A stretch of DNA of 64,000 nucleotides from CAVPLM01 sp963713545 (GCA_963713545.1 CAVQME010000001.1:496001-560000); one strand, 5' to 3'. Shown: positions 26,029-35,236, numbered from the stretch's first letter. Made by a program: numbers and translations. The notes: generated by a model from the letters alone, not told the origin.

Positions 26029-26901
26029 TCAGACGTCCGTGACGCCGGACGGCCAGAGCCGTGATACCGCACCGATGGCGCTCCTGTGCCCTTCCAGGCT
26101 GGAGGAGTACTTGGAATAGCGGGTCCACGACGATCCGATCTCGGCAAGCACCCGTAAGGAAGAGGGCAGGTCGAAGCGAGGTCCCTTGAGCTCGACTACC
26201 GCTCCGGGCAGCCCGAGCCCTTTCTCACCCCGGCCGACGCCGGGCAGCACCATCGTAGAGCGGATGTCTGAGTCGAGTGATACGCGCATGCCGGTCTTGG
26301 GGTCCACGAACCGGCGGCGCCAGTAAGAGACGACCACGACCGGATAGAGGCGACCCGCCGGAAAGAAGCCGAAGTCCGCCAAAGTGTGGACCAAGGTAGT
26401 GGGCGGGACGATACCGGCGGCGAGAGCACAGGGGGCCAACGACCCGCCCGGGACGTCCATGGCCTGCCTAAGCTTGGTCGACGCGAAACCCCGGCGACTC
26501 TTCAGCTCCAGCCAGACAGGGACCCCTGCCTCGTGGTCCGGCCGCGAGGACCGTGACGATCCAGCATTCGCAGCGTCGTGGGGGTCGTATTCCGACCCAT
26601 ACCAGCGGATCCGGATCTTGTCTTTCGCGAACTCCCCTGAGAGGGATCGTTCGTGCTGTTCGAGTCCGAGAGTATCGAAATACAGGCTGTTGATCTGTTC
26701 TTCCGGATAGTATGCGGCCCGGCGACAGGTCCGTACCAAGTGCGCGAGAACGAGTGCCATCTTGCGAGGAGGGACGAAGAACTTCTGCTCCACGCGCTCG
26801 GATAGTGACCGGCGTTCGTCGGTGGAACTCCTTTGGTGCAGATTGCCGGGAAGACCGGCGGCCGGGGCCGGGGGCCCCGTCGCGTGTGAGCCCACGCTCA
26901 T
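26029..26901 (-). CDS. VTC-domain protein (polyphosphate polymerase-like)
   Basis: 290 residues. The VTC pattern is visible: RVEQKFFVPPRKM near residue 37, INSLYFDT, KIRIRWYGSEYD, VWLELKSRRG, and VELKGPRFDLP near the end. In yeast Vtc4 this tunnel fold makes polyphosphate from ATP; bacterial homologues are less studied and often sit beside CotH or membrane genes, which are absent here. The first ~35 residues look non-conserved, so a start near MSVGSH or downstream is uncertain. It ends at the terminator shared with the parvulin gene. Confidence 0.82.
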   Translation of the reverse strand: MSVGSHATGPPAPAAGLPGNLHQRSSTDERRSLSERVEQKFFVPPRKMALVLAHLVRTCRRAAYYPEEQINSLYFDTLGLEQHERSLSGEFAKDKIRIRWYGSEYDPHDAANAGSSRSSRPDHEAGVPVWLELKSRRGFASTKLRQAMDVPGGSLAPCALAAGIVPPTTLVHTLADFGFFPAGRLYPVVVVSYWRRRFVDPKTGMRVSLDSDIRSTMVLPGVGRGEKGLGLPGAVVELKGPRFDLPSSLRVLAEIGSSWTRYSKYSSSLEGHRSAIGAVSRLWPSGVTDV

Positions 26902-26929
26902 CCCGTCACGGGTAGGCCATGGCGGCCGC

Positions 26930-28153
26930 TTAACGCCCGGCCATCGCCGCCTCGATGGCAGCCACGGTCTTGGGGATGACGGCGGTGAGGTTCACGCTGC
27001 CGTCCTCAGTCAGAAGTATGTCGTCCTCGATGCGCACACCCAGCTGGCGATGAGGCAAGTAGACACCGGGCTCGATGGTCAGGACCATGCCGGGCACGAG
27101 GGGCCCGTCGGGTGTCACGTCGTGGACCTCGATGCCCAGTTGATGACCGATGCCGTGGATGAAGTAGTCCTCGTAGCCGGCCCGCGCGATCACCGCTCGC
27201 GCGGCGTTATGCACCTCGGTGATTGTGGCGCCGGGACGCGCGGCCTCGATGCCGGCGAGATTGGCTTCCAGCACCACCTCGTAGGCGTCGCGCTGATCGG
27301 GGGTGAAGACGCCTCCCACTGGGAACGTACGAGTCACGTCTGACGCGTACCCACCATAGGCGGCACCGTAGTCGATGACGACCAGCTGGCCGTCTTCGAC
27401 CACCTGGTCGTTGGCGGCATGGTGGAGAACGGTACTGTTCGGTCCGGAACCCACAATGGGTGCGAAAGCAGGCTCGGCGCCGTGCTCGCGAAAGGCCGCA
27501 GTGAGCATCTCGGCGATCTGGGCCTCCGTGATTCCGGGACGGATGAAGGGCAGAGCCGCCATGTAGCCCGCCGCCGAGGCGGCGATCGCCCATTCGATCA
27601 GGGCTAGTTCCGCAGACGACTTGACGGCCCGCATTGAGGGCAGCACCCCCGTGCGGTCCTCTACGGCCACGCCGGGGATACGCTCGCAGACCTTCCGGAA
27701 GATATCGAAGTCAGGCGAGATGGGCGCGTCATACGGCGTGAACGGGTGCAAACAGGCCAGGCGCTTGGTGCGCCGGGCGGTATCGCCGAGCCTGGCCGAC
27801 AGCGACGGGGTGCGAGCGACACTGGCGAACCCCGTCTTCAGCTTCAGGTCGAGACCCAAGGGCTCGCGAGACCCGTCCCAGCGCTCCATCTCCGGATCGC
27901 GGGGGCGAAGGAACAGCGTTATCCGGCGCTCGGGGTCCTCCGCCGCCGGGTCGAACAACACTGCGGCGCCCGCTTCGTAGTCCAATCCGGTGAGATACCA
28001 GAAGAGACGATCGGTCTTCCAGCGGTCGACGGGCGATGAGGACGAGCTCTCGTGGCCGGCTAAGACAATCGCGGCCGCCCCCTCGAGGGCCTGCAGGACG
28101 GTTTCGCGACGCTGCGCGTACTCAGAGACGGAGATCAGAGCAGGGGCCTCCAT
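26930..28153 (-). CDS. M24B Xaa-Pro aminopeptidase family protein
   Basis: 407 residues from ATG 28153. The N-terminal creatinase-like domain is followed by the pita-bread peptidase domain. Metal ligands are all visible: D in VIDYGA, D in ASDVTRTF, H in HGIGHQLGIEVHD, E in TIEPGV and E in RIEDDIL. Such enzymes cleave the first residue of peptides with Pro at position 2. No ribosome-binding site is apparent, but TAGTAT lies eight bases upstream, consistent with a leaderless transcript; a longer frame starts at 28222. It follows a small unknown gene on the same strand after a repeat. Confidence 0.9.
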   Translation of the reverse strand: MEAPALISVSEYAQRRETVLQALEGAAAIVLAGHESSSSSPVDRWKTDRLFWYLTGLDYEAGAAVLFDPAAEDPERRITLFLRPRDPEMERWDGSREPLGLDLKLKTGFASVARTPSLSARLGDTARRTKRLACLHPFTPYDAPISPDFDIFRKVCERIPGVAVEDRTGVLPSMRAVKSSAELALIEWAIAASAAGYMAALPFIRPGITEAQIAEMLTAAFREHGAEPAFAPIVGSGPNSTVLHHAANDQVVEDGQLVVIDYGAAYGGYASDVTRTFPVGGVFTPDQRDAYEVVLEANLAGIEAARPGATITEVHNAARAVIARAGYEDYFIHGIGHQLGIEVHDVTPDGPLVPGMVLTIEPGVYLPHRQLGVRIEDDILLTEDGSVNLTAVIPKTVAAIEAAMAGR

Positions 28154-28203
28154 AGGCGCGCATACTACCACGACCCCGCCGGGGGAGGGCACCCCGTTGA
28201 AGA

Positions 28204-28263
28204 GCACCTTGCGGCAGGGCACCTTGGCACGGGGCGCCTCGGGACGGGGCGCCTCGGGACGGG
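28204..28263. repeat. Four tandem 15-bp units upstream of the M24 peptidase gene
   Basis: Units at 28204-28218, 28219-28233, 28234-28248 and 28249-28263. The last two are identical and the first two are diverged. They fall in the 114-base gap between two minus-strand genes, close to the peptidase start. The unit is a multiple of three, so an unlikely minus-strand frame reads RGAP-type repeats through it. Confidence 0.8.
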
Positions 28264-28267
28264 CGCG

Positions 28268-28684
28268 TTACAGGGCCCTCATGCGATTGTTCCTGGGGTT
28301 GTGCTCCACCTCTGCCATCCCCAGCGCCTCTAGGACGGGAGGGACGTAGTTCGCGAAACGACCCCGCAGGCCCTTTTTCAACCCATACCACCCCCCGACC
28401 GGGTTCTGCGGCGAACGGGCCCACGCCTCGACCGTGCCTTCTGCCGCAGTCTTCTGCTCGTCGACGCTGCCCAGCGGCATCCAGTCACCGTGAGCCTTGA
28501 GCATGGCGTGCAGATCCTCGAGGGAGCGCAGGAGGTACCGGACCTCTGTCTTGGCTGCGATGACGACGAGCGCAGGCGGATCGGCGTCCTCGTCGCGGTA
28601 GGCCTCGATGTCGGACTGCCCGCTAGGGGTCTTCAGGCGCCACGGATCCTCTCTTGTACCGGTCCCGCTGACGTTCTCAGTCAT
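28268..28684 (-). CDS. Conserved hypothetical protein, about 138 residues
   Basis: 138 residues from ATG 28684 with AAGGAG seven bases upstream, which excludes the longer frame to 28732. No signal peptide or membrane helix. It contains GTGTREDPWRLKTPSG, a hydrophobic strand PPALVVIAAKTEVRYLL and GDWMPLGSVDEQK, and ends with basic residues. It looks like a small single-domain cytosolic protein of a type seen in actinobacteria, but no function can be assigned. Codon pattern and the good start support it being real. Confidence 0.72.
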   Translation of the reverse strand: MTENVSGTGTREDPWRLKTPSGQSDIEAYRDEDADPPALVVIAAKTEVRYLLRSLEDLHAMLKAHGDWMPLGSVDEQKTAAEGTVEAWARSPQNPVGGWYGLKKGLRGRFANYVPPVLEALGMAEVEHNPRNNRMRAL

Positions 28685-28878
28685 CTGGCTCTCCTTCCGC
28701 CGCCTATGTCCACCTGTTTGGGGTTTATCCAAGAGGCTCTACACACAAACCTCTGACCGTTGCAGGCGCTTTTCCCCCGCCGACCTTCCTCTGCTTGGTC
28801 TGTGACGGCATGGTGCCGATAAGGACAGGTGAGACCAGATCTCCAATGCCAAATGAACGACAGACGGGGGGGAGAGAA

Positions 28879-31074
28879 GTGGGACATCCGTGGCATCTGG
28901 GTGCAAGACGCGACAGTAGCAATCTGCTCGGGTCGAGCCGCCGGATGACGTTGGCCGTACCCGCGGTTCTCATGGTGCTCGCCCTGGTGGGCTTGCTGGT
29001 TGGCTGCGGATCGGAGGTCTCGACAGACTGGGCACCGAGGCCGGAGACCGTGGGCGGCCTCACCCGCATCGCTCACACCGAGGGCACTAGACTCATCCTC
29101 TCCACTCGGGGCGGCTTGGTCGACTTCCTGCCGGGGGTCAATCTGGGCTCGACTCTGCCCGGCACCCAGCCCGGCGAGCTGGCCGTCACCGGCGAGGAGT
29201 ACGCCCGCTGGTTCTCGATGATGACGTCGATGGGTCTGCACGCGGTGCGCGTGTATACCATCCTTCCGCCGGTGTTCTACCAGGAACTGACCGCCTTTAA
29301 TGAGGCGAACCCGGACCATCCGCTCTACCTGATCCAGGGGGTGTGGATACCGGAAGAGGAGTTCTTGGGCACGGAAGACCTCTTCGACCCAACGGTGCGC
29401 GACGGCTTCAAGCGCGAGATCACCGACGCTGTGGCAGCCGTACACGGGGATCTTGAGAGAGACAAACAGCGGGGCAGGGCGTGGGGAATATGGACGGCCG
29501 ATGCCAGCCCCTGGCTCTACTCCTACTCATTGGGGGTGGAGTGGGATCCAGTGGCGGTTTCGGCCTCGGATAAGAAGAACGCCGGTAGGGCCATGTACGA
29601 AGGGGAGTACTTCACCTCCACGCAGGAGGCCACCCCCACGGAAACCTGGCTCGCCGAGATGCTCGATCACGTGGCTGGCGAAGAGGCGGCCCGCGGGATC
29701 GCCGTGCCCCTCACCTTCACCAACTGGCCCACCACAGACCCATTGCGGCATCCGGAGGAACCCATGGAAAACGAGGATCTGGTGTCGGTGGACGCGAACC
29801 ACATCGCGGTCTCGTCCGCGTGGCCGGGTGGTTACTTTGCGAGCTACCATGCCTATCCGTACTACCCCGATTTCCAGAGATATGAGCCCTCTCTTCAATC
29901 ATTCGTGTACGGGGAGCGGAACGATCCCTACGCCGGCTACCTGACCGCGCTGAAGCAGCACCATGCCACCATGCCGGTCATGATCACCGAGTTCGGTGTG
30001 CCATCCTCGATGAGCATGGCGCATACCGGCCCACTCGGCCGCGATCAGGGGAACCACTCCGAGCAGCAGCAGATGGCCATCGACGCGGAACTGCTGCGCG
30101 TGATCCATGGCGTAGGTCTTTCTGGCGGCATTCTCTTTGAATGGACCGACGAGTGGTTCAAGTTCACGTGGAACACCATTGACTACGAGCTCCCGCGCGA
30201 TCGCCGGGCGCTCTGGACCAATCCCTGGACCAACGAGGAGCACTTCGGGCTCCTTGCCATGGACCCCGGCTCCTACCCGGCGGTCACCGTGGATGGTGAT
30301 GGTTCCGAGTGGGAGAACAACGATTCCCAAGTGATCTACGAGAACGCTGCTGGGCTACGCGAGGTGCGTGCCGTCAAGGACGAGGGGTATCTCTACCTGC
30401 GCCTGGTGCTCGACAGCCGCAAGGCGTGGAAAGAGGTTCCGCTCACCCTCGGTGTCGACGTCATCCCGGAGGGTAACGGTGGCCTACCCTCCCTCCCTGG
30501 CCAGGACCCGGAAGCAGACTATGCCGTGGTGCTCGGTCCGGGCAAAGAGGGTCAGGTCTACGTCCGGGCCTCGAACGACCAGTTCACCATCTTCTGGGGC
30601 AAGGTGAAAGGATACATACCATTCGACGCCACGGCCTCCGCCGAAGGAAGTGGTGTCTGGAACCCGGAACAGCTCATCACGAACAAACCCCAGACGATGC
30701 CCACCACCGGTCAGAAGCTGCCCCTCGAGTGGTTTGACGCGGGGCAGATGCGCTACGGTACCACCGATCCGTCGAGCGGCGACTACGACTCTCGGGTCAC
30801 CTGGGCCGCAGGCGAATGCATCGAGATCCGGCTACCCTATCAGGCTATTGGCTTCTCCGATCCCTCGTCGCTGCAGGCGCTGCGGGTGTCCCGGGACGGC
30901 TCCCTCACTACCGAGACAGTGGATCGCGTGGGGATCACCATAGCTCTCGGTCCTGAGCTCTACGAGACCAACGGCTACGGCTGGGATCCATGGCAGAAAG
31001 CCACCTGGCACGAGCGCCTTAAGAGCGGAATAGAGGACTACCGCCAGGCCCTGGCAGACGTCACCACGCGCTAG
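28879..31074 (+). CDS. Secreted glycosidase-like TIM-barrel lipoprotein
   Basis: About 731 residues from the GTG at 28879, chosen for the GGAG five bases upstream; the frame also opens at 28795. A lipoprotein signal ends at Cys43 (LLVGC). The following ~390 residues resemble GH2/GH5-like TIM barrels: a MTSMGLHAVRVYTI strand, a central GYFASYHAYPYYPDF, MPVMITEFGVPS (a plausible catalytic Glu at the end of a strand) and GILFEWTDEWFK. The rest is a beta-rich domain resembling carbohydrate-binding or DOMON-like folds (YLYLRLVLDSR). Likely an extracellular glycan hydrolase; family and substrate are not certain. Confidence 0.72.
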   Translation: MGHPWHLGARRDSSNLLGSSRRMTLAVPAVLMVLALVGLLVGCGSEVSTDWAPRPETVGGLTRIAHTEGTRLILSTRGGLVDFLPGVNLGSTLPGTQPGELAVTGEEYARWFSMMTSMGLHAVRVYTILPPVFYQELTAFNEANPDHPLYLIQGVWIPEEEFLGTEDLFDPTVRDGFKREITDAVAAVHGDLERDKQRGRAWGIWTADASPWLYSYSLGVEWDPVAVSASDKKNAGRAMYEGEYFTSTQEATPTETWLAEMLDHVAGEEAARGIAVPLTFTNWPTTDPLRHPEEPMENEDLVSVDANHIAVSSAWPGGYFASYHAYPYYPDFQRYEPSLQSFVYGERNDPYAGYLTALKQHHATMPVMITEFGVPSSMSMAHTGPLGRDQGNHSEQQQMAIDAELLRVIHGVGLSGGILFEWTDEWFKFTWNTIDYELPRDRRALWTNPWTNEEHFGLLAMDPGSYPAVTVDGDGSEWENNDSQVIYENAAGLREVRAVKDEGYLYLRLVLDSRKAWKEVPLTLGVDVIPEGNGGLPSLPGQDPEADYAVVLGPGKEGQVYVRASNDQFTIFWGKVKGYIPFDATASAEGSGVWNPEQLITNKPQTMPTTGQKLPLEWFDAGQMRYGTTDPSSGDYDSRVTWAAGECIEIRLPYQAIGFSDPSSLQALRVSRDGSLTTETVDRVGITIALGPELYETNGYGWDPWQKATWHERLKSGIEDYRQALADVTTR

Positions 31075-31124
31075 GAGGTCCCGAGGCCGCCCGGTCGACA
31101 CAGGGGCTGCCCGGCGCTACCGCT

Positions 31125-31151
31125 GCGGCACAGTATCCACAGCCGTGCCGC
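31125..31151. terminator. Hairpin between glycosidase and cyclase genes
   Basis: A 7-bp stem (31125-31131 with 31145-31151) and 13-base loop lie in the 112-base convergent gap. Confidence 0.4.
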
Positions 31152-31186
31152 CGGGCCAACCCGGTCATTCTTGTCAGGCGACGCCC

Positions 31187-31969
31187 TTACTTTCCCGTTT
31201 CGAAGCGGAAGTCCTGCTCAGGGTCGATGATGGCGAGAAGTCGCACGATGCAGCCGTCACCGCCGGGCCAGCGCCAGGGGAAGGCCATGAAAGTGCAGCG
31301 CCTGCCGGTCACCGCGTCGAGGTCGCCGCCGGCGTTCTCGATCCCCGGGATGCCGCCCTTGACCATCAGGGTCTTGTGAGCGGATTCCCAGCCGGGGAAG
31401 TCCTCGATCGGATCGCGCCCGTATTCCTCTTTCCATTCCTCGATGAGGTGCGGGTGTGTGGGGCCTAGCCCGTGGTTGACCAACTTGGTGGCGATGGGAT
31501 GGTCGTTGGCCTGGCAGCCGTAGGCCACCATCTTGACCTTCTTGTCGACCAGCCACTGAGCGCCTTCCTGGTAGATCCCACAGCCGTAGGCAAAGTACTC
31601 GTCGGTGTCGGCCCACAAGTGATGGAAGCCCGTGTTGATGACGACGATGTCGCCTTCCTGGATCTTGGGAGTCGCGTTCTCCAGATCTTCCGGGGTGATG
31701 ACGCCCCACTTGCCCTTGGGGATGGACACGCAGACACCGGTGCCGAAGAGACGCCACAGCGGGTAGTCCGCGATGGTCGGAGTGTTCTCGGTCACGTGCA
31801 GGGGGGCGTCCATGTGGGTGCAGCGGTGCATGATCCCTTCCCACTGCACCTGGTAGACGCCATCCTTGGCGTGGAACTTGTCGATGTCGACGTTCACGCT
31901 CGGGCTCGAGGGCCACTCGGGCATGAACTGTGTGAACGTGTGGGTGAGGTCATATACCTTCAGGCTCAT
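31187..31969 (-). CDS. Cyclase-family metal hydrolase (copy A)
   Basis: 260 residues from ATG 31969, with AAAGG upstream. It belongs to the cyclase family (pfam Cyclase; includes bacterial kynurenine formamidase and hydrolases of cyclic diketones such as dihydrophloroglucinol cyclohydrolase). The metal motif H-x-G-T-H-x-D-x-P-x-H reads H48-R-C-T-H52-M-D54-A-P-L-H58, so Gly is replaced by Cys. Later GDIVVINTGFHHLW matches the family core. It follows copy B after 28 bases and is probably coupled to it. Ring opening of a cyclic ketone or amide is the likely chemistry. Confidence 0.85.
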   Translation of the reverse strand: MSLKVYDLTHTFTQFMPEWPSSPSVNVDIDKFHAKDGVYQVQWEGIMHRCTHMDAPLHVTENTPTIADYPLWRLFGTGVCVSIPKGKWGVITPEDLENATPKIQEGDIVVINTGFHHLWADTDEYFAYGCGIYQEGAQWLVDKKVKMVAYGCQANDHPIATKLVNHGLGPTHPHLIEEWKEEYGRDPIEDFPGWESAHKTLMVKGGIPGIENAGGDLDAVTGRRCTFMAFPWRWPGGDGCIVRLLAIIDPEQDFRFETGK

Positions 31970-31997
31970 GGCTCGTTCCTTTCGGCCGGGCGGATGA

Positions 31998-32804
31998 TCA
32001 GTTACCGGGCTCGATCCGCAGCGTGCCGCTGGGATCGCACATGGCGACGAGCCGGACCTGGCAGGCGTCCCCATGCTCGAACTTCCAAGGGGTAGCGGCC
32101 AGGGTGGCCCGCTTGCCCTTGATGAGATCGACGTCACCGCCCGCCTGCTCGATGGTGGGGATGCCGGCCCCCAGCAAGACCCTGTGAGCCGCGTTCCACT
32201 CGGGGTGTTCCTTCTTGGGGTCGAGACCGGTGGCCTTGGTGTACTCGCCGGCCAGACGTTTCATCTGAGGGCCCCCGCGATGGTTGGCCATCGAGGTCGC
32301 CAATGGATGATCGATGAACGGAGTGTCGATAGCGACCATCTTGGGATTCTTGGTCACGAGCCATTCGGCTGCTTCTTTGGAGAGACCCGGCGCTTCTCCG
32401 TAGTACTCGAGAGCGTCGGAGTACTTGTGATGCCATCCGGTGACGATGACGACGATGTCGCCCTCCTGAACCCCGGGCTTGGCGTTCTGCAGATCAGCCG
32501 CCGTGATCACTTCCCAAGGCTTCTTGGGGACGTCGAGGACGCATCCGTTGCCGAACAGCCGCTCCGGCGAGACGGCGGCCAGGTCGCCGCCCTTCTGGAT
32601 GAGATGGAGCGGGGCGTTCATGTGGGTGCCCGTGTGCATGACGGTGGTCACACGCCAGGCTAGGACGCCGTGCTGCGCGTGCTTCACCCCGCGATGCATC
32701 TTGACATCGGTCTGCCCGGGATAGGATGGAGCCCCATGCCCCCAGACGTGGCTCAGTTCGACGAACTGAAGCCCCGAATAGGGATCGGTGACGACATCTG
32801 TCAT
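31998..32804 (-). CDS. Cyclase-family metal hydrolase (copy B)
   Basis: 268 residues from ATG 32804 with AAGGAG eight bases upstream. The motif reads H57-T-G-T-H61-M-N63-A-P-L-H67, with Asn at the usual Asp position. GDIVVIVTGWHHKY aligns with copy A, as do PIATKLVNH/PLATSMANH segments, so the two genes arose by duplication. It precedes copy A in the same transcript. Different substitutions in the metal motif suggest different substrates, or that the two form a heteromer. The promoter at 32889 probably drives the pair. Confidence 0.85.
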   Translation of the reverse strand: MTDVVTDPYSGLQFVELSHVWGHGAPSYPGQTDVKMHRGVKHAQHGVLAWRVTTVMHTGTHMNAPLHLIQKGGDLAAVSPERLFGNGCVLDVPKKPWEVITAADLQNAKPGVQEGDIVVIVTGWHHKYSDALEYYGEAPGLSKEAAEWLVTKNPKMVAIDTPFIDHPLATSMANHRGGPQMKRLAGEYTKATGLDPKKEHPEWNAAHRVLLGAGIPTIEQAGGDVDLIKGKRATLAATPWKFEHGDACQVRLVAMCDPSGTLRIEPGN

Positions 32805-32888
32805 GATCGCTTCTCCTTGCAAAGATAGGCTTCTACTGCTCGACCGGCTTCCGACACGAAGCCCCGCGTGGCCCCAACAAATGAAACG

Positions 32889-32897
32889 AGTATACCA
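32889..32897 (-). promoter_or_regulatory. Extended -10 promoter element for the cyclase pair
   Basis: On the minus strand TGG-TATACT forms a good extended -10. No convincing -35 is seen at 17 bases. The leader to ATG 32804 would be about 78 bases. Confidence 0.45.
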
Positions 32898-32967
32898 ATT
32901 GGGGCGGGCCCTTGACAGCCCGGGCCCCGCAGAAGGTCTGGGGCGGCGACCGGAGCCATCCCCCTGC

Positions 32968-32993
32968 GGCTCGTGGCGACGGAGCCACGAGCC
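32968..32993 (-). terminator. Hairpin after the alcohol dehydrogenase gene
   Basis: A perfect 10-bp stem (32968-32977 with 32984-32993) and six-base loop sit 24 bases past the dehydrogenase stop codon and before the cyclase promoter. Confidence 0.6.
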
Positions 32994-33016
32994 CCGGCCG
33001 CTGCAGCTCCGCTACC

Positions 33017-34111
33017 CTAAAGCATGAGCAGCACCGGCTTGACCGCCCGGCCGGCCTTCGCCTCGGCGAAGGCCGCGTTGATGTCGGCGAAGGTGAAGGT
33101 CTTGATCAGCCTGTCGACGGGGAATCGTCCCTGCCTGTACCACTTCATGAGCTTGGGCAAAAAGATCCGGGGAGTGGCCGCGCCGGCCAGGATGAACTGG
33201 ATCCGAGCGGCTTTTGAGAGCATCACGTTGGGGTCCACCCCGAACCCGTCCGCCCGCGGAGGAGCCGCGATCCCGAACACGCCGCCGTTGCCCAGACTGA
33301 GCAGGGCCGAGCTCCACGAGCTGGGTGCGCCCGAAGCGTCGAAGGCGAAGCGCAGGCCTCCAGGGACGATCTCCGCCAGTCTGGCCACGACGTCTTCGGT
33401 CGCAGCGTTCACCACATGGGTGGCCCCAAGCTCGAGAGCCAGGACCAGCCGGTCGGGATTGATGTCGACGGCGATGATCGGGTCGGCCCCCACGAGGCGC
33501 CCGGCCATGATCGCGCTCATGCCCACGCCGCCCGCGCCAAAGACAACGAGGTCGTCGCGAACGCCCACCTGCAGCGCGTTGATGATCGAGCCGGAACCGG
33601 TCATCACCCCGCAGGGAAGGGCTGCGAGGAGCTCCCAGGGTAGGTCGTCCTCCACTTTGATGAGCGAACTCGCTGGAGCGATTGAGTATTCGGCGAAAGA
33701 AGACTGCTGGAAGAACGCGCCCGAGATCCACTCGTCGCCGAGCTTGATGGTGGACGAACCGTCTAGCCTGCGACCGCTGAAGAGCAGAGAGAACTGGACG
33801 CAGCAGAGGTCGCGTCGGCCCGAGATGCAACTGGGGCACTCCCCACAGGCGGGCCACGAGATGATGACCCGGTCCCCGGGTTTCACGTAGTCGACGGCTG
33901 GGCCGGTCTCCTCGACAACCCCGGCGGACTCGTGGCCGACCACAGCCGGCATGGGGACGATGTGCTGCATCTCCAAGTCGGTGTGGCACACCCCGGCGGC
34001 CTCGATACGGACCAAGACCTCATCCGCCCGCAGATCGTCCAACTCGACGGTCTCAAGAGTGAACGGACCTTCAGGGGTGCGTACTACCGCAGCGGTCGTC
34101 GTTCTGCCCAT
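33017..34111 (-). CDS. Zinc-dependent alcohol dehydrogenase, aryl-alcohol/class III-like
   Basis: 364 residues of the medium-chain dehydrogenase family. Catalytic zinc ligands C42 and H60-E61 are present, together with four structural-zinc cysteines (C89, C92, C95, C103). A VVFGAGGVGMSAI Rossmann loop and IAVDINPDRL (acidic residue after beta2) favour NAD. Sequence flavour is that of benzyl/aryl-alcohol or formaldehyde-type enzymes. It lies upstream of the two cyclase genes on the same strand but is separated from them by a hairpin and promoter. A role in oxidising ring or side-chain alcohols of the aromatic route is plausible. Confidence 0.88.
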   Translation of the reverse strand: MGRTTTAAVVRTPEGPFTLETVELDDLRADEVLVRIEAAGVCHTDLEMQHIVPMPAVVGHESAGVVEETGPAVDYVKPGDRVIISWPACGECPSCISGRRDLCCVQFSLLFSGRRLDGSSTIKLGDEWISGAFFQQSSFAEYSIAPASSLIKVEDDLPWELLAALPCGVMTGSGSIINALQVGVRDDLVVFGAGGVGMSAIMAGRLVGADPIIAVDINPDRLVLALELGATHVVNAATEDVVARLAEIVPGGLRFAFDASGAPSSWSSALLSLGNGGVFGIAAPPRADGFGVDPNVMLSKAARIQFILAGAATPRIFLPKLMKWYRQGRFPVDRLIKTFTFADINAAFAEAKAGRAVKPVLLML

Positions 34112-34230
34112 CTTTCACTCCTTGCCTCGTAGGTCATACCTGCGCTGCCCGGCAACCAGGCCGGGCGAAGGCTTCCGGCGTCCATCATACGATACCGACG
34201 GCGACATGCGGCCTGCGATCGGCGGCCCCG

Positions 34231-35112
34231 CTATCCGCTCATTCTTTCCAGTATCTGTTCTAAGGTGCCGGTGAAGGGTCCGGGCGTCTCCATCTTCATC
34301 GAGGCCACCGTGGCTGCGAGCTTCAGCGAATCGGTGACGCTATGGTCGAGGCGGCTCGCGAGGTATGAGCCGAACGTCGTGTCGCCCCTGCCGGTCCTGC
34401 CTTCGATGCTGCTGTTGGAGAAGCGCTCGAAGAAGGTCTCTCCCCTGTGGCGCAACACCGCCCCGTCCGCCCTGGTCACCATGATCTCTGAGGCACCCCA
34501 TTCCTCGATCCGCGCGGCCGCTGCTTCGGGCTCCGCCGTGCCGGTGAGGTATGTGGCCTCCAGCGCATCGAGCTTGAGCTTGTCGGCCAACTGCGCGATC
34601 TCCACCTTGTCGGCGACGTCGGCATATGTCACCTCGCCCGTGGCCAAGTCTGCCTGGCGTACCGGCCCCTGGAGGTCCACGGAGAAAGTGTGACCGAGCT
34701 CCTTCACACTCCTCATGAAAGCGAGAGAGAACTCCTGGTCGGTCAGGCCGGCCAGATGCAGGAAGGTGGGCTGCATCGGGGGCAGGTCTTCCACCGTGAA
34801 GGCTCCGGCGCTGCGCTCCAAGATGACTTTGCGCTGGTCGACATCCTCACTCAGGTGAAACGCCCTGTGGCGAGTGGTCTCCTGAGTGTAGGTGACGTAC
34901 ACGTCGATCCCGGCGTCCCGCAGGGGCTGGAGCATGTGGGCGTCGCGTTCTGCCATCCGAGTGACCACCGCGATCCGCTTCCCGGACCATACCGCCGCCG
35001 CGGAACTGAAGACTACGCCTCCACCGAAGAGGGTCTGGACCGGTCCTTCAAAGGTGTGGATCTCGTCGATTGACGCGCTGCCCATGAAGACAAGGTCGTA
35101 AGCTGGGGTCAT
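34231..35112 (-). CDS. PfkB-family carbohydrate kinase
   Basis: 293 residues with the ribokinase/PfkB fold. The N-terminal DLVFMGSASIDE and FGGGVVFSSAAA correspond to the substrate-binding start. The C-terminal ATP/anion-hole signature reads GRTGRGDTTFGSYLASRL, with the usual GAGD changed to GRGD; the catalytic Asp is kept. Substrates in this family are sugars, nucleosides or inositols. It is separated from the dehydrogenase gene by 119 bases and has no obvious pathway partner. Confidence 0.85.
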   Translation of the reverse strand: MTPAYDLVFMGSASIDEIHTFEGPVQTLFGGGVVFSSAAAVWSGKRIAVVTRMAERDAHMLQPLRDAGIDVYVTYTQETTRHRAFHLSEDVDQRKVILERSAGAFTVEDLPPMQPTFLHLAGLTDQEFSLAFMRSVKELGHTFSVDLQGPVRQADLATGEVTYADVADKVEIAQLADKLKLDALEATYLTGTAEPEAAAARIEEWGASEIMVTRADGAVLRHRGETFFERFSNSSIEGRTGRGDTTFGSYLASRLDHSVTDSLKLAATVASMKMETPGPFTGTLEQILERMSG

Positions 35113-35204
35113 CGGCTAGGGCTCGCTCGTCGTGCTCGGGTTCATTAGTCGCCTTGTCTGATAACGGTTCATGGGTCGTAGATAAACGTCCGCCGGCATC
35201 GAGA

Positions 35205-35236
35205 GCCGCGGCGCGTGCTCCAGCACGCGCCGCGGC
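35205..35236 (-). terminator. Perfect 15-bp hairpin after binding-protein gene 2
   Basis: Arms 35205-35219 and 35222-35236 are perfectly complementary with a two-base centre. It follows the stop of binding-protein gene 2 (35302) on the minus strand and isolates it from the PfkB gene. Confidence 0.75.

Noticed and set aside
28122..28424. Minus-strand 100-residue frame with RGAP/QGAL repeats
   Set aside because: It overlaps the 28268 gene in another frame; the peptide repeat is produced by the 15-bp DNA repeat.
32910..32940. Perfect plus-strand TTGACA in the gap before the dehydrogenase gene end
   Set aside because: No -10 at 16-18 bases and no plus-strand gene downstream.
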